Shown here piece after piece: positions 1 through 4,805 of a stretch of DNA of 5,081 bases. The stretch spans positions 1 to 5,081 of the forward strand of contig SKKI01000273.1 in assembly GCA_007121565.1 (NCBI GenBank), in the 5' to 3' direction. Under the pieces are notes generated by a model that was not told the origin of the DNA, made no database searches, and saw only the letters and a list, made by a program, of their open reading frames with translations. This DNA is from Phycisphaerae bacterium. GTDB taxonomy: Bacteria > Planctomycetota > Phycisphaerae > Sedimentisphaerales > Anaerohalosphaeraceae. A program made the translations under genes and the position numbers. Positions within the stretch are counted from its first letter, which is position 1; each line of letters begins with the position of its first letter.

Positions 1-307
1 CACCAGAGACAGTTACCGCACTCGTGTCGTAGGCCCAGAGATCATCCACTCTGCCGCCGGAGATAGTTGCCGTGCTCTGGTTGTAGGCCCGAAAGGAGTG
101 CAGCCATGGGACACTGCCGTTCTCGACAATATGGACCGTTGTTTTTGTCTCGGCGTATTCTGCGCCCTCGTCGATATGCACACTGTTATTGACTTCGTAA
201 TCAATCTCCCACGTTTTGCCGTCGTTGAAGTGTATCTGACCGAAGCTGACACCTGCTGCCATCATTACTGCCGCCGCCACCCAAATTGTCATTTTTCCGC
301 TGTTCAT
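1..307 (-). CDS. Secreted repeat protein, paralogue of the neighbouring PEP-CTERM protein (partial, 3' end off the left edge)
   Basis: An open frame starts at ATG 307-305 and continues leftward past base 1 without a stop, giving the first 102 residues. A purine-rich Shine-Dalgarno sequence, GAGGAAAG (318-325 on the minus strand), lies 10 bases before the start. The protein begins with a signal peptide: MNSGKMTIWV followed by an Ala/Met-rich core, with likely cleavage after VSFG around residue 23. It then aligns without gaps to the protein encoded at 392-1243, with 73 of 102 residues identical by my count, including FNDGKTWEI, VENGSVPW and SFRAYNQSTA. From about residue 72 it enters the same repeat (AYNQSTATISGG, AYDTSAVTVSG). 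The C-terminal PEP-CTERM tail is expected from the paralogue but lies outside the window. It is probably an exported structural or cell-surface protein; its biochemical role is unknown. It lies 84 bases downstream of its paralogue on the same strand and may be co-transcribed with it. Confidence 0.85.
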   Translation of the reverse strand, partial: MNSGKMTIWVAAAVMMAAGVSFGQIHFNDGKTWEIDYEVNNSVHIDEGAEYAETKTTVHIVENGSVPWLHSFRAYNQSTATISGGRVDDLWAYDTSAVTVSG

Positions 308-365
308 CTTTGCGTTTCTTTCCTCAAAAAATCGACTCTGCCATTAAACACAAGAACCCACTACC

Positions 366-382
366 GAAAGCACGGTGCTTTC
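366..382. other. Short perfect hairpin between the two PEP-CTERM paralogues
   Basis: GAAAGCA (366-372) pairs with TGCTTTC (376-382) around a three-base loop. It lies 9 bases past the TAA stop of the 392-1243 gene and within the 84-base gap before the next leftward gene. No uninterrupted U run follows on the minus strand, so it is not a clear rho-independent terminator. It could be a partial attenuator or an mRNA 3'-end stabiliser. Confidence 0.45.
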
Positions 383-391
383 AGGCCGGTT

Positions 392-1243
392 TTATTGTCG
401 TTTTCTGTACGGCAAGGCCAATCCGCCGAGTGACAACAGCAAGAGCGTCGCCGGTTCGGGAATGAGCAAGATCGTAGCGGTCTCGTCATTCCACCTAATT
501 TCTGTCGTCCATTCCGTCTCGTCCAGCCACTGTCCGGAGAGCAGTCCTATACCGACCAACTCATTACCGTTCAGTGAAAGTCCCTCTCCAAGAAAAAAAT
601 CTGTTGCCCAAAAAGTAATCGTGGCGGATTGAAATGCATGAACCGTCCACACATTGCCTCCATAAATATTCACGTTGGCAGTATTCCACACACGGAGTCC
701 ACGTCCCCCTATGCTGCCGCCGATGATGTTTAAGTTACTCTTATTCCAAACGTTAAGCCAGTCACTTAGACTGCCGCCAGAGAGCGTTGCGGTGCTGTTG
801 TCGTAAATAGACAATTTATTAAAAGTACCGCCGATGATTTCTACTCTGGTGGTGTCATAAGATTCAATCACAGCCACGTTACCGCTGGAGAGTTTCAAAC
901 ATGCTTTGTCGTATGCTTGGAGGAAATGTACACTTCCGCCGGAGATGTCCACCGTGCTGGTGTCGTAGGCTTTGAGCGTACTCACACTGCCGCCGGAGAC
1001 GACTGCCGTGCTTTGGTTGTAGGCCCGAAAAGAGTGCGGCCATGGGACACTGCCGTTCTCGACAATATCGACCATCGTTTTCGCCTCAGCGTATGCCTCG
1101 CCATCGTCGACATGGACGCTGTCATTGATTTCGTAACCAATCTCCCACGTTTTGCCGTCGTTGAAGTGTACCTGACCGAAGCTGATACCTGCTGCCATTA
1201 CCACTGCCACCACCAACAAAATTGTCATTCTCCCGCTGCTCAT
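392..1243 (-). CDS. PEP-CTERM sorting domain protein with beta-helix-like repeats
   Basis: This 283-residue protein has three parts. Residues 1-23 are a signal peptide (hydrophobic core LLVVAVVMAAGI, cleavage near SFG/Q). Residues 72-201 form about seven tandem repeats of 18-20 residues with the pattern aYDxSxVxISGGSVxxL; later copies use VWN in place of AYD. Residues 261-283 are a typical PEP-CTERM tail: IPEPA, a hydrophobic segment LLLLSLGGLAL, then the basic end YRKRQ. In this family the tail is recognised and processed by an exosortase, so the mature protein is probably exported to the envelope or matrix. The regular short repeats with GG turns and alternating hydrophobic positions suggest a right-handed beta-helix or solenoid; that is inference. 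The start is supported by AAAGGA (1254-1259), 10 bases before ATG, and by a good promoter at 1307-1335. A tandem paralogue follows downstream. No enzyme motif is visible. Confidence 0.92.
   Translation of the reverse strand: MSSGRMTILLVVAVVMAAGISFGQVHFNDGKTWEIGYEINDSVHVDDGEAYAEAKTMVDIVENGSVPWPHSFRAYNQSTAVVSGGSVSTLKAYDTSTVDISGGSVHFLQAYDKACLKLSSGNVAVIESYDTTRVEIIGGTFNKLSIYDNSTATLSGGSLSDWLNVWNKSNLNIIGGSIGGRGLRVWNTANVNIYGGNVWTVHAFQSATITFWATDFFLGEGLSLNGNELVGIGLLSGQWLDETEWTTEIRWNDETATILLIPEPATLLLLSLGGLALPYRKRQ
395..463 (-). other. PEP-CTERM sorting signal (coding)
   Basis: These codons specify residues 261-283: the IPEP motif, a single hydrophobic membrane segment rich in Leu and Gly, and a terminal cluster of Arg/Lys. 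This three-part layout is the established exosortase-dependent PEP-CTERM signal of Gram-negative bacteria. The exosortase itself is not encoded in the window. Confidence 0.9.
641..1030 (-). repeat. Coding tandem repeats of 54-60 bases, about seven copies
   Basis: Residues 72-201 of the PEP-CTERM protein consist of degenerate units such as KAYDTSTVDISGGSVHFL, QAYDKACLKLSSGNVAVI and SIYDNSTATLSGGSLSDWL. Unit length varies from 18 to 20 residues, so the DNA period is 54-60 bases. The first two units are most alike at DNA level (ccgccggaga and the gtcgtaggc/ttgtaggcc cores recur). Units further toward the C-terminus have diverged and replace AYD with VWN. The partial paralogue at 1-307 carries the same units from about base 94 leftward. 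Confidence 0.8.
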
Positions 1244-1306
1244 ATCCCTATCATCCTTTCTTTATACACCCCACCAAAAAAACGACGATTACAGCCGATT
1301 GACTCT

Positions 1307-1335
1307 ATTATACCAAATCACTAATCACAATACAA
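1307..1335 (-). promoter_or_regulatory. Sigma70-type promoter with extended -10 for the PEP-CTERM gene
   Basis: Read on the minus strand, TTGTAT (1330-1335) is followed by a 17-base spacer and a perfect TATAAT (1307-1312). The bases just before it are TGG, giving the extended -10 TGn motif. Transcription would begin near 1300, leaving a leader of about 57 bases before the ATG at 1243. It sits in the 171-base gap after the 1415-2059 gene, so the PEP-CTERM pair is likely a separate transcription unit. Confidence 0.7.
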
Positions 1336-1414
1336 GTTTTTTTTATTTCTTGTCGCTTTGTGTGCCGGGTGCGGGGATTGTGTAATAGATCGCTTTGGCT
1401 ATCGTTGGCGTGGC

Positions 1415-2059
1415 TTATCGCATGACCCACTTCTGTTCGATCATTTCGAGGGTTGCGCGGTCACGCAGGGCGGGGTCGGCGCCGACTTTATAGCGCAATT
1501 GCAGTGTTTTTTGCAGCAGGACCCGGACGGGATTGCCGTTGTCGTCGGTGCGTGTGGGGTGGCTGATGGCGGCGGTTTCATTGCTCAGCCCGGCCAGAAA
1601 AAAGCTGACCTCTTTTGCCTTTAGGTCAAAATCTCTCCAGATAATCACAAAGTCGCGCGTGTTGTCCGGCCCGCGATGAATCCGGTTGTCCTTGAAATCC
1701 AGGGACTCGAGAAACGGATAGCCGCCGTGATGTTTGGCTTTGATCGCCTCAAAAACGCCCTTGGGGATGCGATGCCCGGCCGGCATCACCTCAAAGGTAT
1801 CGGTAACCAGCTCGGCGACCGGCACAAACGGCACCGCCTGATGGGTGCTGTTATTGGTCAGCGAGACAATCAGATACCAGTAGCGCTGGGGTGTTTCGTG
1901 TCCCGGCACGCGCACGGTGATTTGGCGCGGGTGCTCAAACTCGACCGAAAGGGTCCACTCGGTCGGCCGCTGGACTGTGGCCGGGGTCGGAAAAGCCGCC
2001 CCGGTCGCCGTTGAAACCGCTGCTGTGGCAATCAACAGTATCAGTATTTGCGTTTTCAT
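1415..2059 (-). CDS. Secreted protein of unknown function, planctomycete-like
   Basis: The 214-residue protein starts with a clear signal peptide: MKTQ, hydrophobic ILILLIATAAVSTA, and likely cleavage near TGA/AFP around residues 20-22. The rest is soluble, with no membrane segment and no cysteine. Alternating hydrophobic stretches such as YWYLIVSLTNNS (60-71) and FVIIWRDFDL (137-146) suggest a beta-sandwich-like fold, and NNS and SNET are typical of loops. The motifs YPFLESLDF (114-122), GPDNTRDF (130-137) and LAGLSNET (155-162) and the C-terminal KWVMR resemble, from memory, a conserved uncharacterised family in Planctomycetota; this is a recollection and not a search result. The start is supported by AAAGGA six bases before ATG and by a promoter about 50 bases upstream. 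Its role is unknown; export to the periplasm or surface is the only safe inference. Confidence 0.82.
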   Translation of the reverse strand: MKTQILILLIATAAVSTATGAAFPTPATVQRPTEWTLSVEFEHPRQITVRVPGHETPQRYWYLIVSLTNNSTHQAVPFVPVAELVTDTFEVMPAGHRIPKGVFEAIKAKHHGGYPFLESLDFKDNRIHRGPDNTRDFVIIWRDFDLKAKEVSFFLAGLSNETAAISHPTRTDDNGNPVRVLLQKTLQLRYKVGADPALRDRATLEMIEQKWVMR

Positions 2060-2446
2060 CGCATATCCTTTAGCTTATCAGTATCGCTTTGCTCGAGGTT
2101 ACACCGGCATTGTAGTCGAAACGGATGTGAGGGTAAAGCGCTTTCTGCCGAAAATGATGTGTCCGTCGTGCCGCTCGCCCGGTATCTTATGAATAGAACC
2201 CAAACAGCATATTCCGGCAAAAAAATATGGCTTTTCAGGACAATGCGTAGGTCGCACGAAAAAACAAGCTTCTCCTGTCTCTTTTCGACTCTGAACAGGG
2301 TCTGACGCAGGCCGCCTCGCACCCTCAACCTGCCCAGTCCCGTCGCTCCGTTGAGACTGCTGACGGAACCGCCTGGCACGACGCGCTCGGGCAAGGGCAA
2401 CCGGCATCGCAAGGCCATGTCGTCCAATGCCCAACGTGTGGCGGCG
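2060..2446. other. 387-base intergenic region: promoter plus a GC-rich segment without a convincing gene
   Basis: The left part (2060-2140) carries the leader and promoter of the leftward secreted-protein gene. Bases 2150-2290 are more AT-rich and show nothing I can name. Bases 2300-2446 are GC-rich and bounded by the inverted repeat described separately. Open frames crossing the gap on both strands give low-complexity, Arg/Pro-rich translations with no recognisable family and are treated as chance frames. No tRNA, SRP RNA, tmRNA or RNase P signature was seen. Confidence 0.6.
2109..2137 (-). promoter_or_regulatory. Sigma70-type promoter for the secreted unknown protein
   Basis: On the minus strand TTTACC (2132-2137) is followed by a 17-base spacer and TACAAT (2109-2114); each box differs from consensus at one or two bases. 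The predicted start near 2102 gives a leader of about 43 bases before the ATG at 2059. Position, orientation and spacing fit the 1415-2059 gene. Confidence 0.6.
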
Positions 2447-2450
2447 TCAG
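2302..2450. repeat. Inverted repeat CTGACGC/GCGTCAG bounding a GC-rich segment
   Basis: CTGACGC (2302-2308) is the exact reverse complement of GCGTCAG (2444-2450). The pairing can be extended inward with CCGCC against GGCGG after a small bulge. Inside lie further possible stems, including CTCAAC (2324-2329) with GTTGAG (2350-2355) and GGGCA with TGCCC near 2395-2432. The right arm overlaps the stop codon of the isochorismatase-like gene. It may be a structured RNA or 3' UTR element, or simply chance pairing in GC-rich DNA. Confidence 0.35.
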
Positions 2451-3178
2451 TAGGTGTGATTTTTGGTGGTGTTGGGGGCGCGTCCGCGACAGCGGTCACA
2501 GGTACAGGCGTGCACCATGCGCAGCGAGGACGGCCCAAACAGCGAGCGGGTATCGACCAGCTTAGCGCCTTTGGCCTGCATTTTTCGAAAGGCCACATTG
2601 GCGGCGTTGTTGTCCAGCGAGCCGACGGCGTCATAGACGACAACGACATTTTTCTGACGCACCAGCAATCCCAGGACGGTCGAGAGCACCGCGGTCTCGG
2701 CCGGGCCTCCGATAACCACCAGTTCGTTGGCCTTGGTCTCGGTCAAGAACCGTTCGGCACGCGGCTCATCGAAGGGATCGACGGTGCGCTTGCACAGGAT
2801 AATCTGCTCGGCGTCCTGGACATTTTCGCGGGGCAGGTCGGTGTTGTCGTTGGCCTCAAAGACGACGTGTCGATGGCGAAGGGTGTAGCGCAGCTTGCGG
2901 ACGCCATCGGTGCCGATGCGGCAATACGGCTCGTGGTGGTCGTTGGGCTGATGAACCAAGGCGGTGGAGATAACACGGATGTGCTCACATCTGGCCCAGG
3001 CCATCACGCGGCGGATATTGGCCAGCACCCGACGATGGTTGCGGATGCACATCTGACCGTCGGCCACGAAAAAATCCCGCTGCGTGTCCACATCGATCAG
3101 GATGCGTTTCTTTCGCAGGTTCAGAATCGGCCGTATCATAAGCAATTTACCGTATTTATAGTTTTTTTCTGCGTTCAT
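2447..3178 (-). CDS. Isochorismatase-fold (cysteine hydrolase family) protein lacking the catalytic cysteine
   Basis: Residue numbers count from the most upstream in-frame start, GTG at 3217. The fold is shown by the first strand and active-site Asp (ILIDVDTQRDFF, Asp44), HEPYCRIGTDGVRKL (95-109, matching the PHC-GT-G segment of nicotinamidases), ILCKRTVDPF with the catalytic-lysine position Lys143, and VVIGGPAETAVLSTVLGLL (167-185). In active members this last motif carries the nucleophilic cysteine; here that residue is Ala176 (codon GCG at 2690-2692). Asp and Lys are kept but the thiol is lost, so the usual hydrolysis (nicotinamide, isochorismate or similar) is unlikely and a binding or altered role is possible. 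The C-terminus adds a short tail with CTCDRC (238-243). The start is unclear: GTG 3217, ATG 3178 or ATG 3139 are all in frame and none has a strong Shine-Dalgarno; 3139 already includes the whole domain. It is divergent from trmB. Confidence 0.85.
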   Translation of the reverse strand: MNAEKNYKYGKLLMIRPILNLRKKRILIDVDTQRDFFVADGQMCIRNHRRVLANIRRVMAWARCEHIRVISTALVHQPNDHHEPYCRIGTDGVRKLRYTLRHRHVVFEANDNTDLPRENVQDAEQIILCKRTVDPFDEPRAERFLTETKANELVVIGGPAETAVLSTVLGLLVRQKNVVVVYDAVGSLDNNAANVAFRKMQAKGAKLVDTRSLFGPSSLRMVHACTCDRCRGRAPNTTKNHTY

Positions 3179-3357
3179 GCGGTGTTCGCACTTTGCATCA
3201 AGCCATCGGCGAGACACGACACACAGTATGATGTATCGAGCCGCTCAGGACTTGACTTAACCTGTTTTTTGGGACACAATACGCTTTGTTTTGCTTACAT
3301 AAATGAATATTACACATTTTCTCGAAATAGCAACAGAAAAACACACAATTTTATCAA
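3179..3357. other. Divergent intergenic region between the isochorismatase-like gene and trmB
   Basis: About 180 bases separate the two divergent genes. The half next to trmB (3258-3357) is markedly AT-rich compared with the genes, as expected for promoter DNA. A possible trmB promoter is listed separately. I could not find a convincing promoter for the leftward gene, partly because its start codon is uncertain and could lie inside this region. Confidence 0.5.
3252..3280 (+). promoter_or_regulatory. Possible promoter for trmB-rsmG
   Basis: TTGACT (3252-3257) matches the -35 consensus at five of six bases and is followed by a 17-base spacer and CACAAT (3275-3280), four of six for the -10. This would give a leader of about 70 bases before the trmB ATG. 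The -10 is weak and the surrounding AT-rich DNA offers other candidates, so this is tentative. Confidence 0.4.
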
Positions 3358-3990
3358 ATGACGACGCGACACTTGCAGGATTATCGGACGGTCTCGATTC
3401 AGCCCGAAACATTGGACGGCAGGCTTGATTTTGAGGCGATTTTCGGCCATTGCGGACCGGTTGAGATTGAGATCGGCTCGGGCAAGGGGACCTTTCTGGT
3501 CAGCCAGGGGCGGGCATTTCCGCAAACGGGCTTTCTGGGCATCGAATGGGCCAATAAATATTATCGTTACGCGGTGGATCGAATCGGCAGGTGGCAACTG
3601 GCCAATGTGCGCCTGATTCGCACGGATGCGGCGCAGTTTCTGGCCGAGCATGTGCCCGAGGCCGGCGTTGATGGGTTCCACTTGTATTATCCCGACCCCT
3701 GGCCGAAAAAACGTCATCACAAGCGGCGGTTTTTCTGTGAGGAGAACCTGGCCCGGATGCTGGCGTGTCTCAAGCCGGGCGGGTGGATCAATATCGCGAC
3801 AGACCATACCGATTATTTCGAGCAAATACAGGCGGTCGCCGGAGCGGCCGTGGCGGCCGGTCGGGTCGAGGGTATCCCGTTTAAGCGTCCGGCCGGGGCG
3901 CGTGAGGGGGAAATGGTCGGTACGAACTATGAACGTAAATATAAAAAAGAAGGCCGGCCCACCTACACGCTGGCTTTGGAGAAGCGATGA
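3358..3990 (+). CDS. trmB: tRNA (guanine-N7-)-methyltransferase TrmB
   Basis: TrmB uses S-adenosylmethionine to make m7G at position 46 in the variable loop of many tRNAs, in the cytoplasm. The 210-residue length is normal for the bacterial enzyme. All family hallmarks are present: the SAM-binding loop EIEIGSGKG (36-44), FLGIEWANKYY (59-69) with the acidic residue after strand 2, RTDAAQF (88-94), the signature YPDPWPKKRHHKRRF (111-125), the ATDHTDYFEQI segment (147-157), and the C-terminal TNYERKYKKEGRPTY (189-203) that contacts tRNA and SAM. The ATG at 3358 has no Shine-Dalgarno in front of it (AT-rich acacaattttatcaa), which is not unusual in this kind of genome. The last base of its stop TGA is base 3990, overlapping the start of rsmG, so the two genes are translationally linked. 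Confidence 0.97.
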   Translation: MTTRHLQDYRTVSIQPETLDGRLDFEAIFGHCGPVEIEIGSGKGTFLVSQGRAFPQTGFLGIEWANKYYRYAVDRIGRWQLANVRLIRTDAAQFLAEHVPEAGVDGFHLYYPDPWPKKRHHKRRFFCEENLARMLACLKPGGWINIATDHTDYFEQIQAVAGAAVAAGRVEGIPFKRPAGAREGEMVGTNYERKYKKEGRPTYTLALEKR

Positions 3991-4763
3991 CCGCAACGCC
4001 GCTTGATCTGAGCTGCGCCGATGAGGCGCTTGGGCGATATCGGCATACGTTTGAGGTCTTTTCGCAGTTGCTTGTCGAACAGAATCTTGCGCAGAATCTG
4101 ACGCGGATCGTTTCAAAAGAGCAGATATGGACGCGGCATTTCATGGATTCGCTGGCGGCGCTGGCGGTGCTGGATGCCGCGGCGCGCGGAGCGTCGGCGC
4201 GCCGGCCCTTTGCCGTGATTGATGTCGGTTCGGGGGCGGGGTTTCCGGCCCTTGCGCTGGCGATTGCGCGGCCCACGTGGCAGGTTGTTTCGGTAGAGGC
4301 GACCGAGAAGAAGGCGCGTTTTCAGCGGCTGGTGTGCCAAATGCTCGGGCTGGACAATGTGCAGGTGCGCGGCGGTCGTGCCGAGGTGCTGGCCCATGAG
4401 ACAGCGCTGCGGCAGCGTTTCGACGCGGCTGCGGCTCGCGCGGTGGCGCCGCTGAATGTACTGGTTGAGCTGACGATGGCCTTCGTCAAGCCCGGCGGGG
4501 TGGGGGTGTTCTGGAAGGGGCCGCAGGTCCGCGATGAACTGCCGGACGCCGACGGGGCGTTTAAGCAAATGGGCAGTGCGCCGCCGCGGCTGCTGTCCTA
4601 CACGCTGCCGGATGCAAATGCGACAACGTTTTACCTGGCGACCGCCCAAAAACACAGCAACACCCCCGAGACCTGCCCCCGCGCCAACTTTGCCGCAATC
4701 AAAAAACGCCCGCTGCCCTGCCGTCTGCACACAAAAAAACCCGGCTGCGAAGCCGGGTCTTGA
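3987..4763 (+). CDS. rsmG: 16S rRNA (guanine527-N7)-methyltransferase RsmG (GidB)
   Basis: RsmG methylates G527 in the 530 loop of 16S rRNA using S-adenosylmethionine; in other bacteria its loss gives low-level streptomycin resistance. Recognisable motifs in order are QNLTRI (36-41), RHFMDSL (50-56), the SAM loop DVGSGAGFPALALAI (79-93), VEATEKKARFQ (103-113), GGRAE (129-133), ARAVAPL (150-156) and VKPGG (167-171). The end of the family domain is marked by PRANFAAIKKRPL (231-243), which fits the usual basic C-terminus. At 258 residues it is somewhat longer than the typical 200-240; the last 15 residues (from Pro244) are an extension that runs through a terminator hairpin belonging to the convergent gene. 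The start ATG overlaps the trmB stop as ATGA and is preceded by GGAG (3978-3981), five bases upstream. The SAM-loop glycines and acidic residues look intact. Confidence 0.95.
   Translation: MTATPLDLSCADEALGRYRHTFEVFSQLLVEQNLAQNLTRIVSKEQIWTRHFMDSLAALAVLDAAARGASARRPFAVIDVGSGAGFPALALAIARPTWQVVSVEATEKKARFQRLVCQMLGLDNVQVRGGRAEVLAHETALRQRFDAAAARAVAPLNVLVELTMAFVKPGGVGVFWKGPQVRDELPDADGAFKQMGSAPPRLLSYTLPDANATTFYLATAQKHSNTPETCPRANFAAIKKRPLPCRLHTKKPGCEAGS
4733..4757 (-). terminator. Rho-independent terminator of the leftward outer-membrane protein gene
   Basis: On the minus strand CCCGGCT (4757-4751) pairs with AGCCGGG (4746-4740) around a four-base loop TCGC, and is directly followed by seven Ts (4739-4733). 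This is a textbook intrinsic terminator, about 50 bases past the stop codon of the 4806-5081 gene. On the plus strand the same stem has no U run after it (TCTTG), so it is a weak terminator at best for rsmG. It lies within the last codons of rsmG and encodes its PGCEAG end. Confidence 0.88.
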
Positions 4764-4805
4764 AAAGGAGATTTTGAAATCTTGCAACTGAACGCATCGC
4801 TGCCG

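Noticed and set aside
98..1324. Two similar plus-strand open frames (98-433 and 917-1324) that look like a paralogous pair
   Set aside because: Their similarity is a by-product of the tandem duplication of the minus-strand PEP-CTERM genes, which carry signal peptides, repeats and a sorting tail in the true frame.
1336..1350. T-rich tract on the plus strand as a possible terminator
   Set aside because: There is no stable hairpin before it and no plus-strand gene in this part of the window that would need terminating.
2300..2446. A known housekeeping RNA (SRP RNA, tmRNA, RNase P RNA) in the GC-rich gap
   Set aside because: None of the conserved core sequences of these RNAs, such as the GGAA-capped SRP tip or the RNase P GAGGAAAGTCC core, was found on either strand.
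2056..2649. A 197-codon minus-strand open frame spanning the 2060-2446 gap
   Set aside because: Half of it lies out of frame inside the isochorismatase-like gene; the rest gives an Arg/Pro-rich sequence without domain features. It looks like a chance frame.
2351..3361. A 336-codon open frame on the plus strand, longer than the gene it overlaps
   Set aside because: It is antisense to the isochorismatase-fold gene, whose family motifs are unmistakable on the minus strand. The plus-strand translation is rich in Gly, Val, His and Asp in the way expected for a mirror frame of GC-rich coding DNA, matches nothing I know, and has no ribosome binding site.
4113..4787. A 224-codon minus-strand open frame opposite rsmG
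   Set aside because: It is the antisense shadow of rsmG and gives an Arg/His/Gln-rich composition with no recognisable domain.
4764..4805. AAAAGGAG followed by a TTG codon and a short frame just after rsmG
   Set aside because: The frame is only 13 codons long, ends inside the convergent gene and has no context supporting translation.
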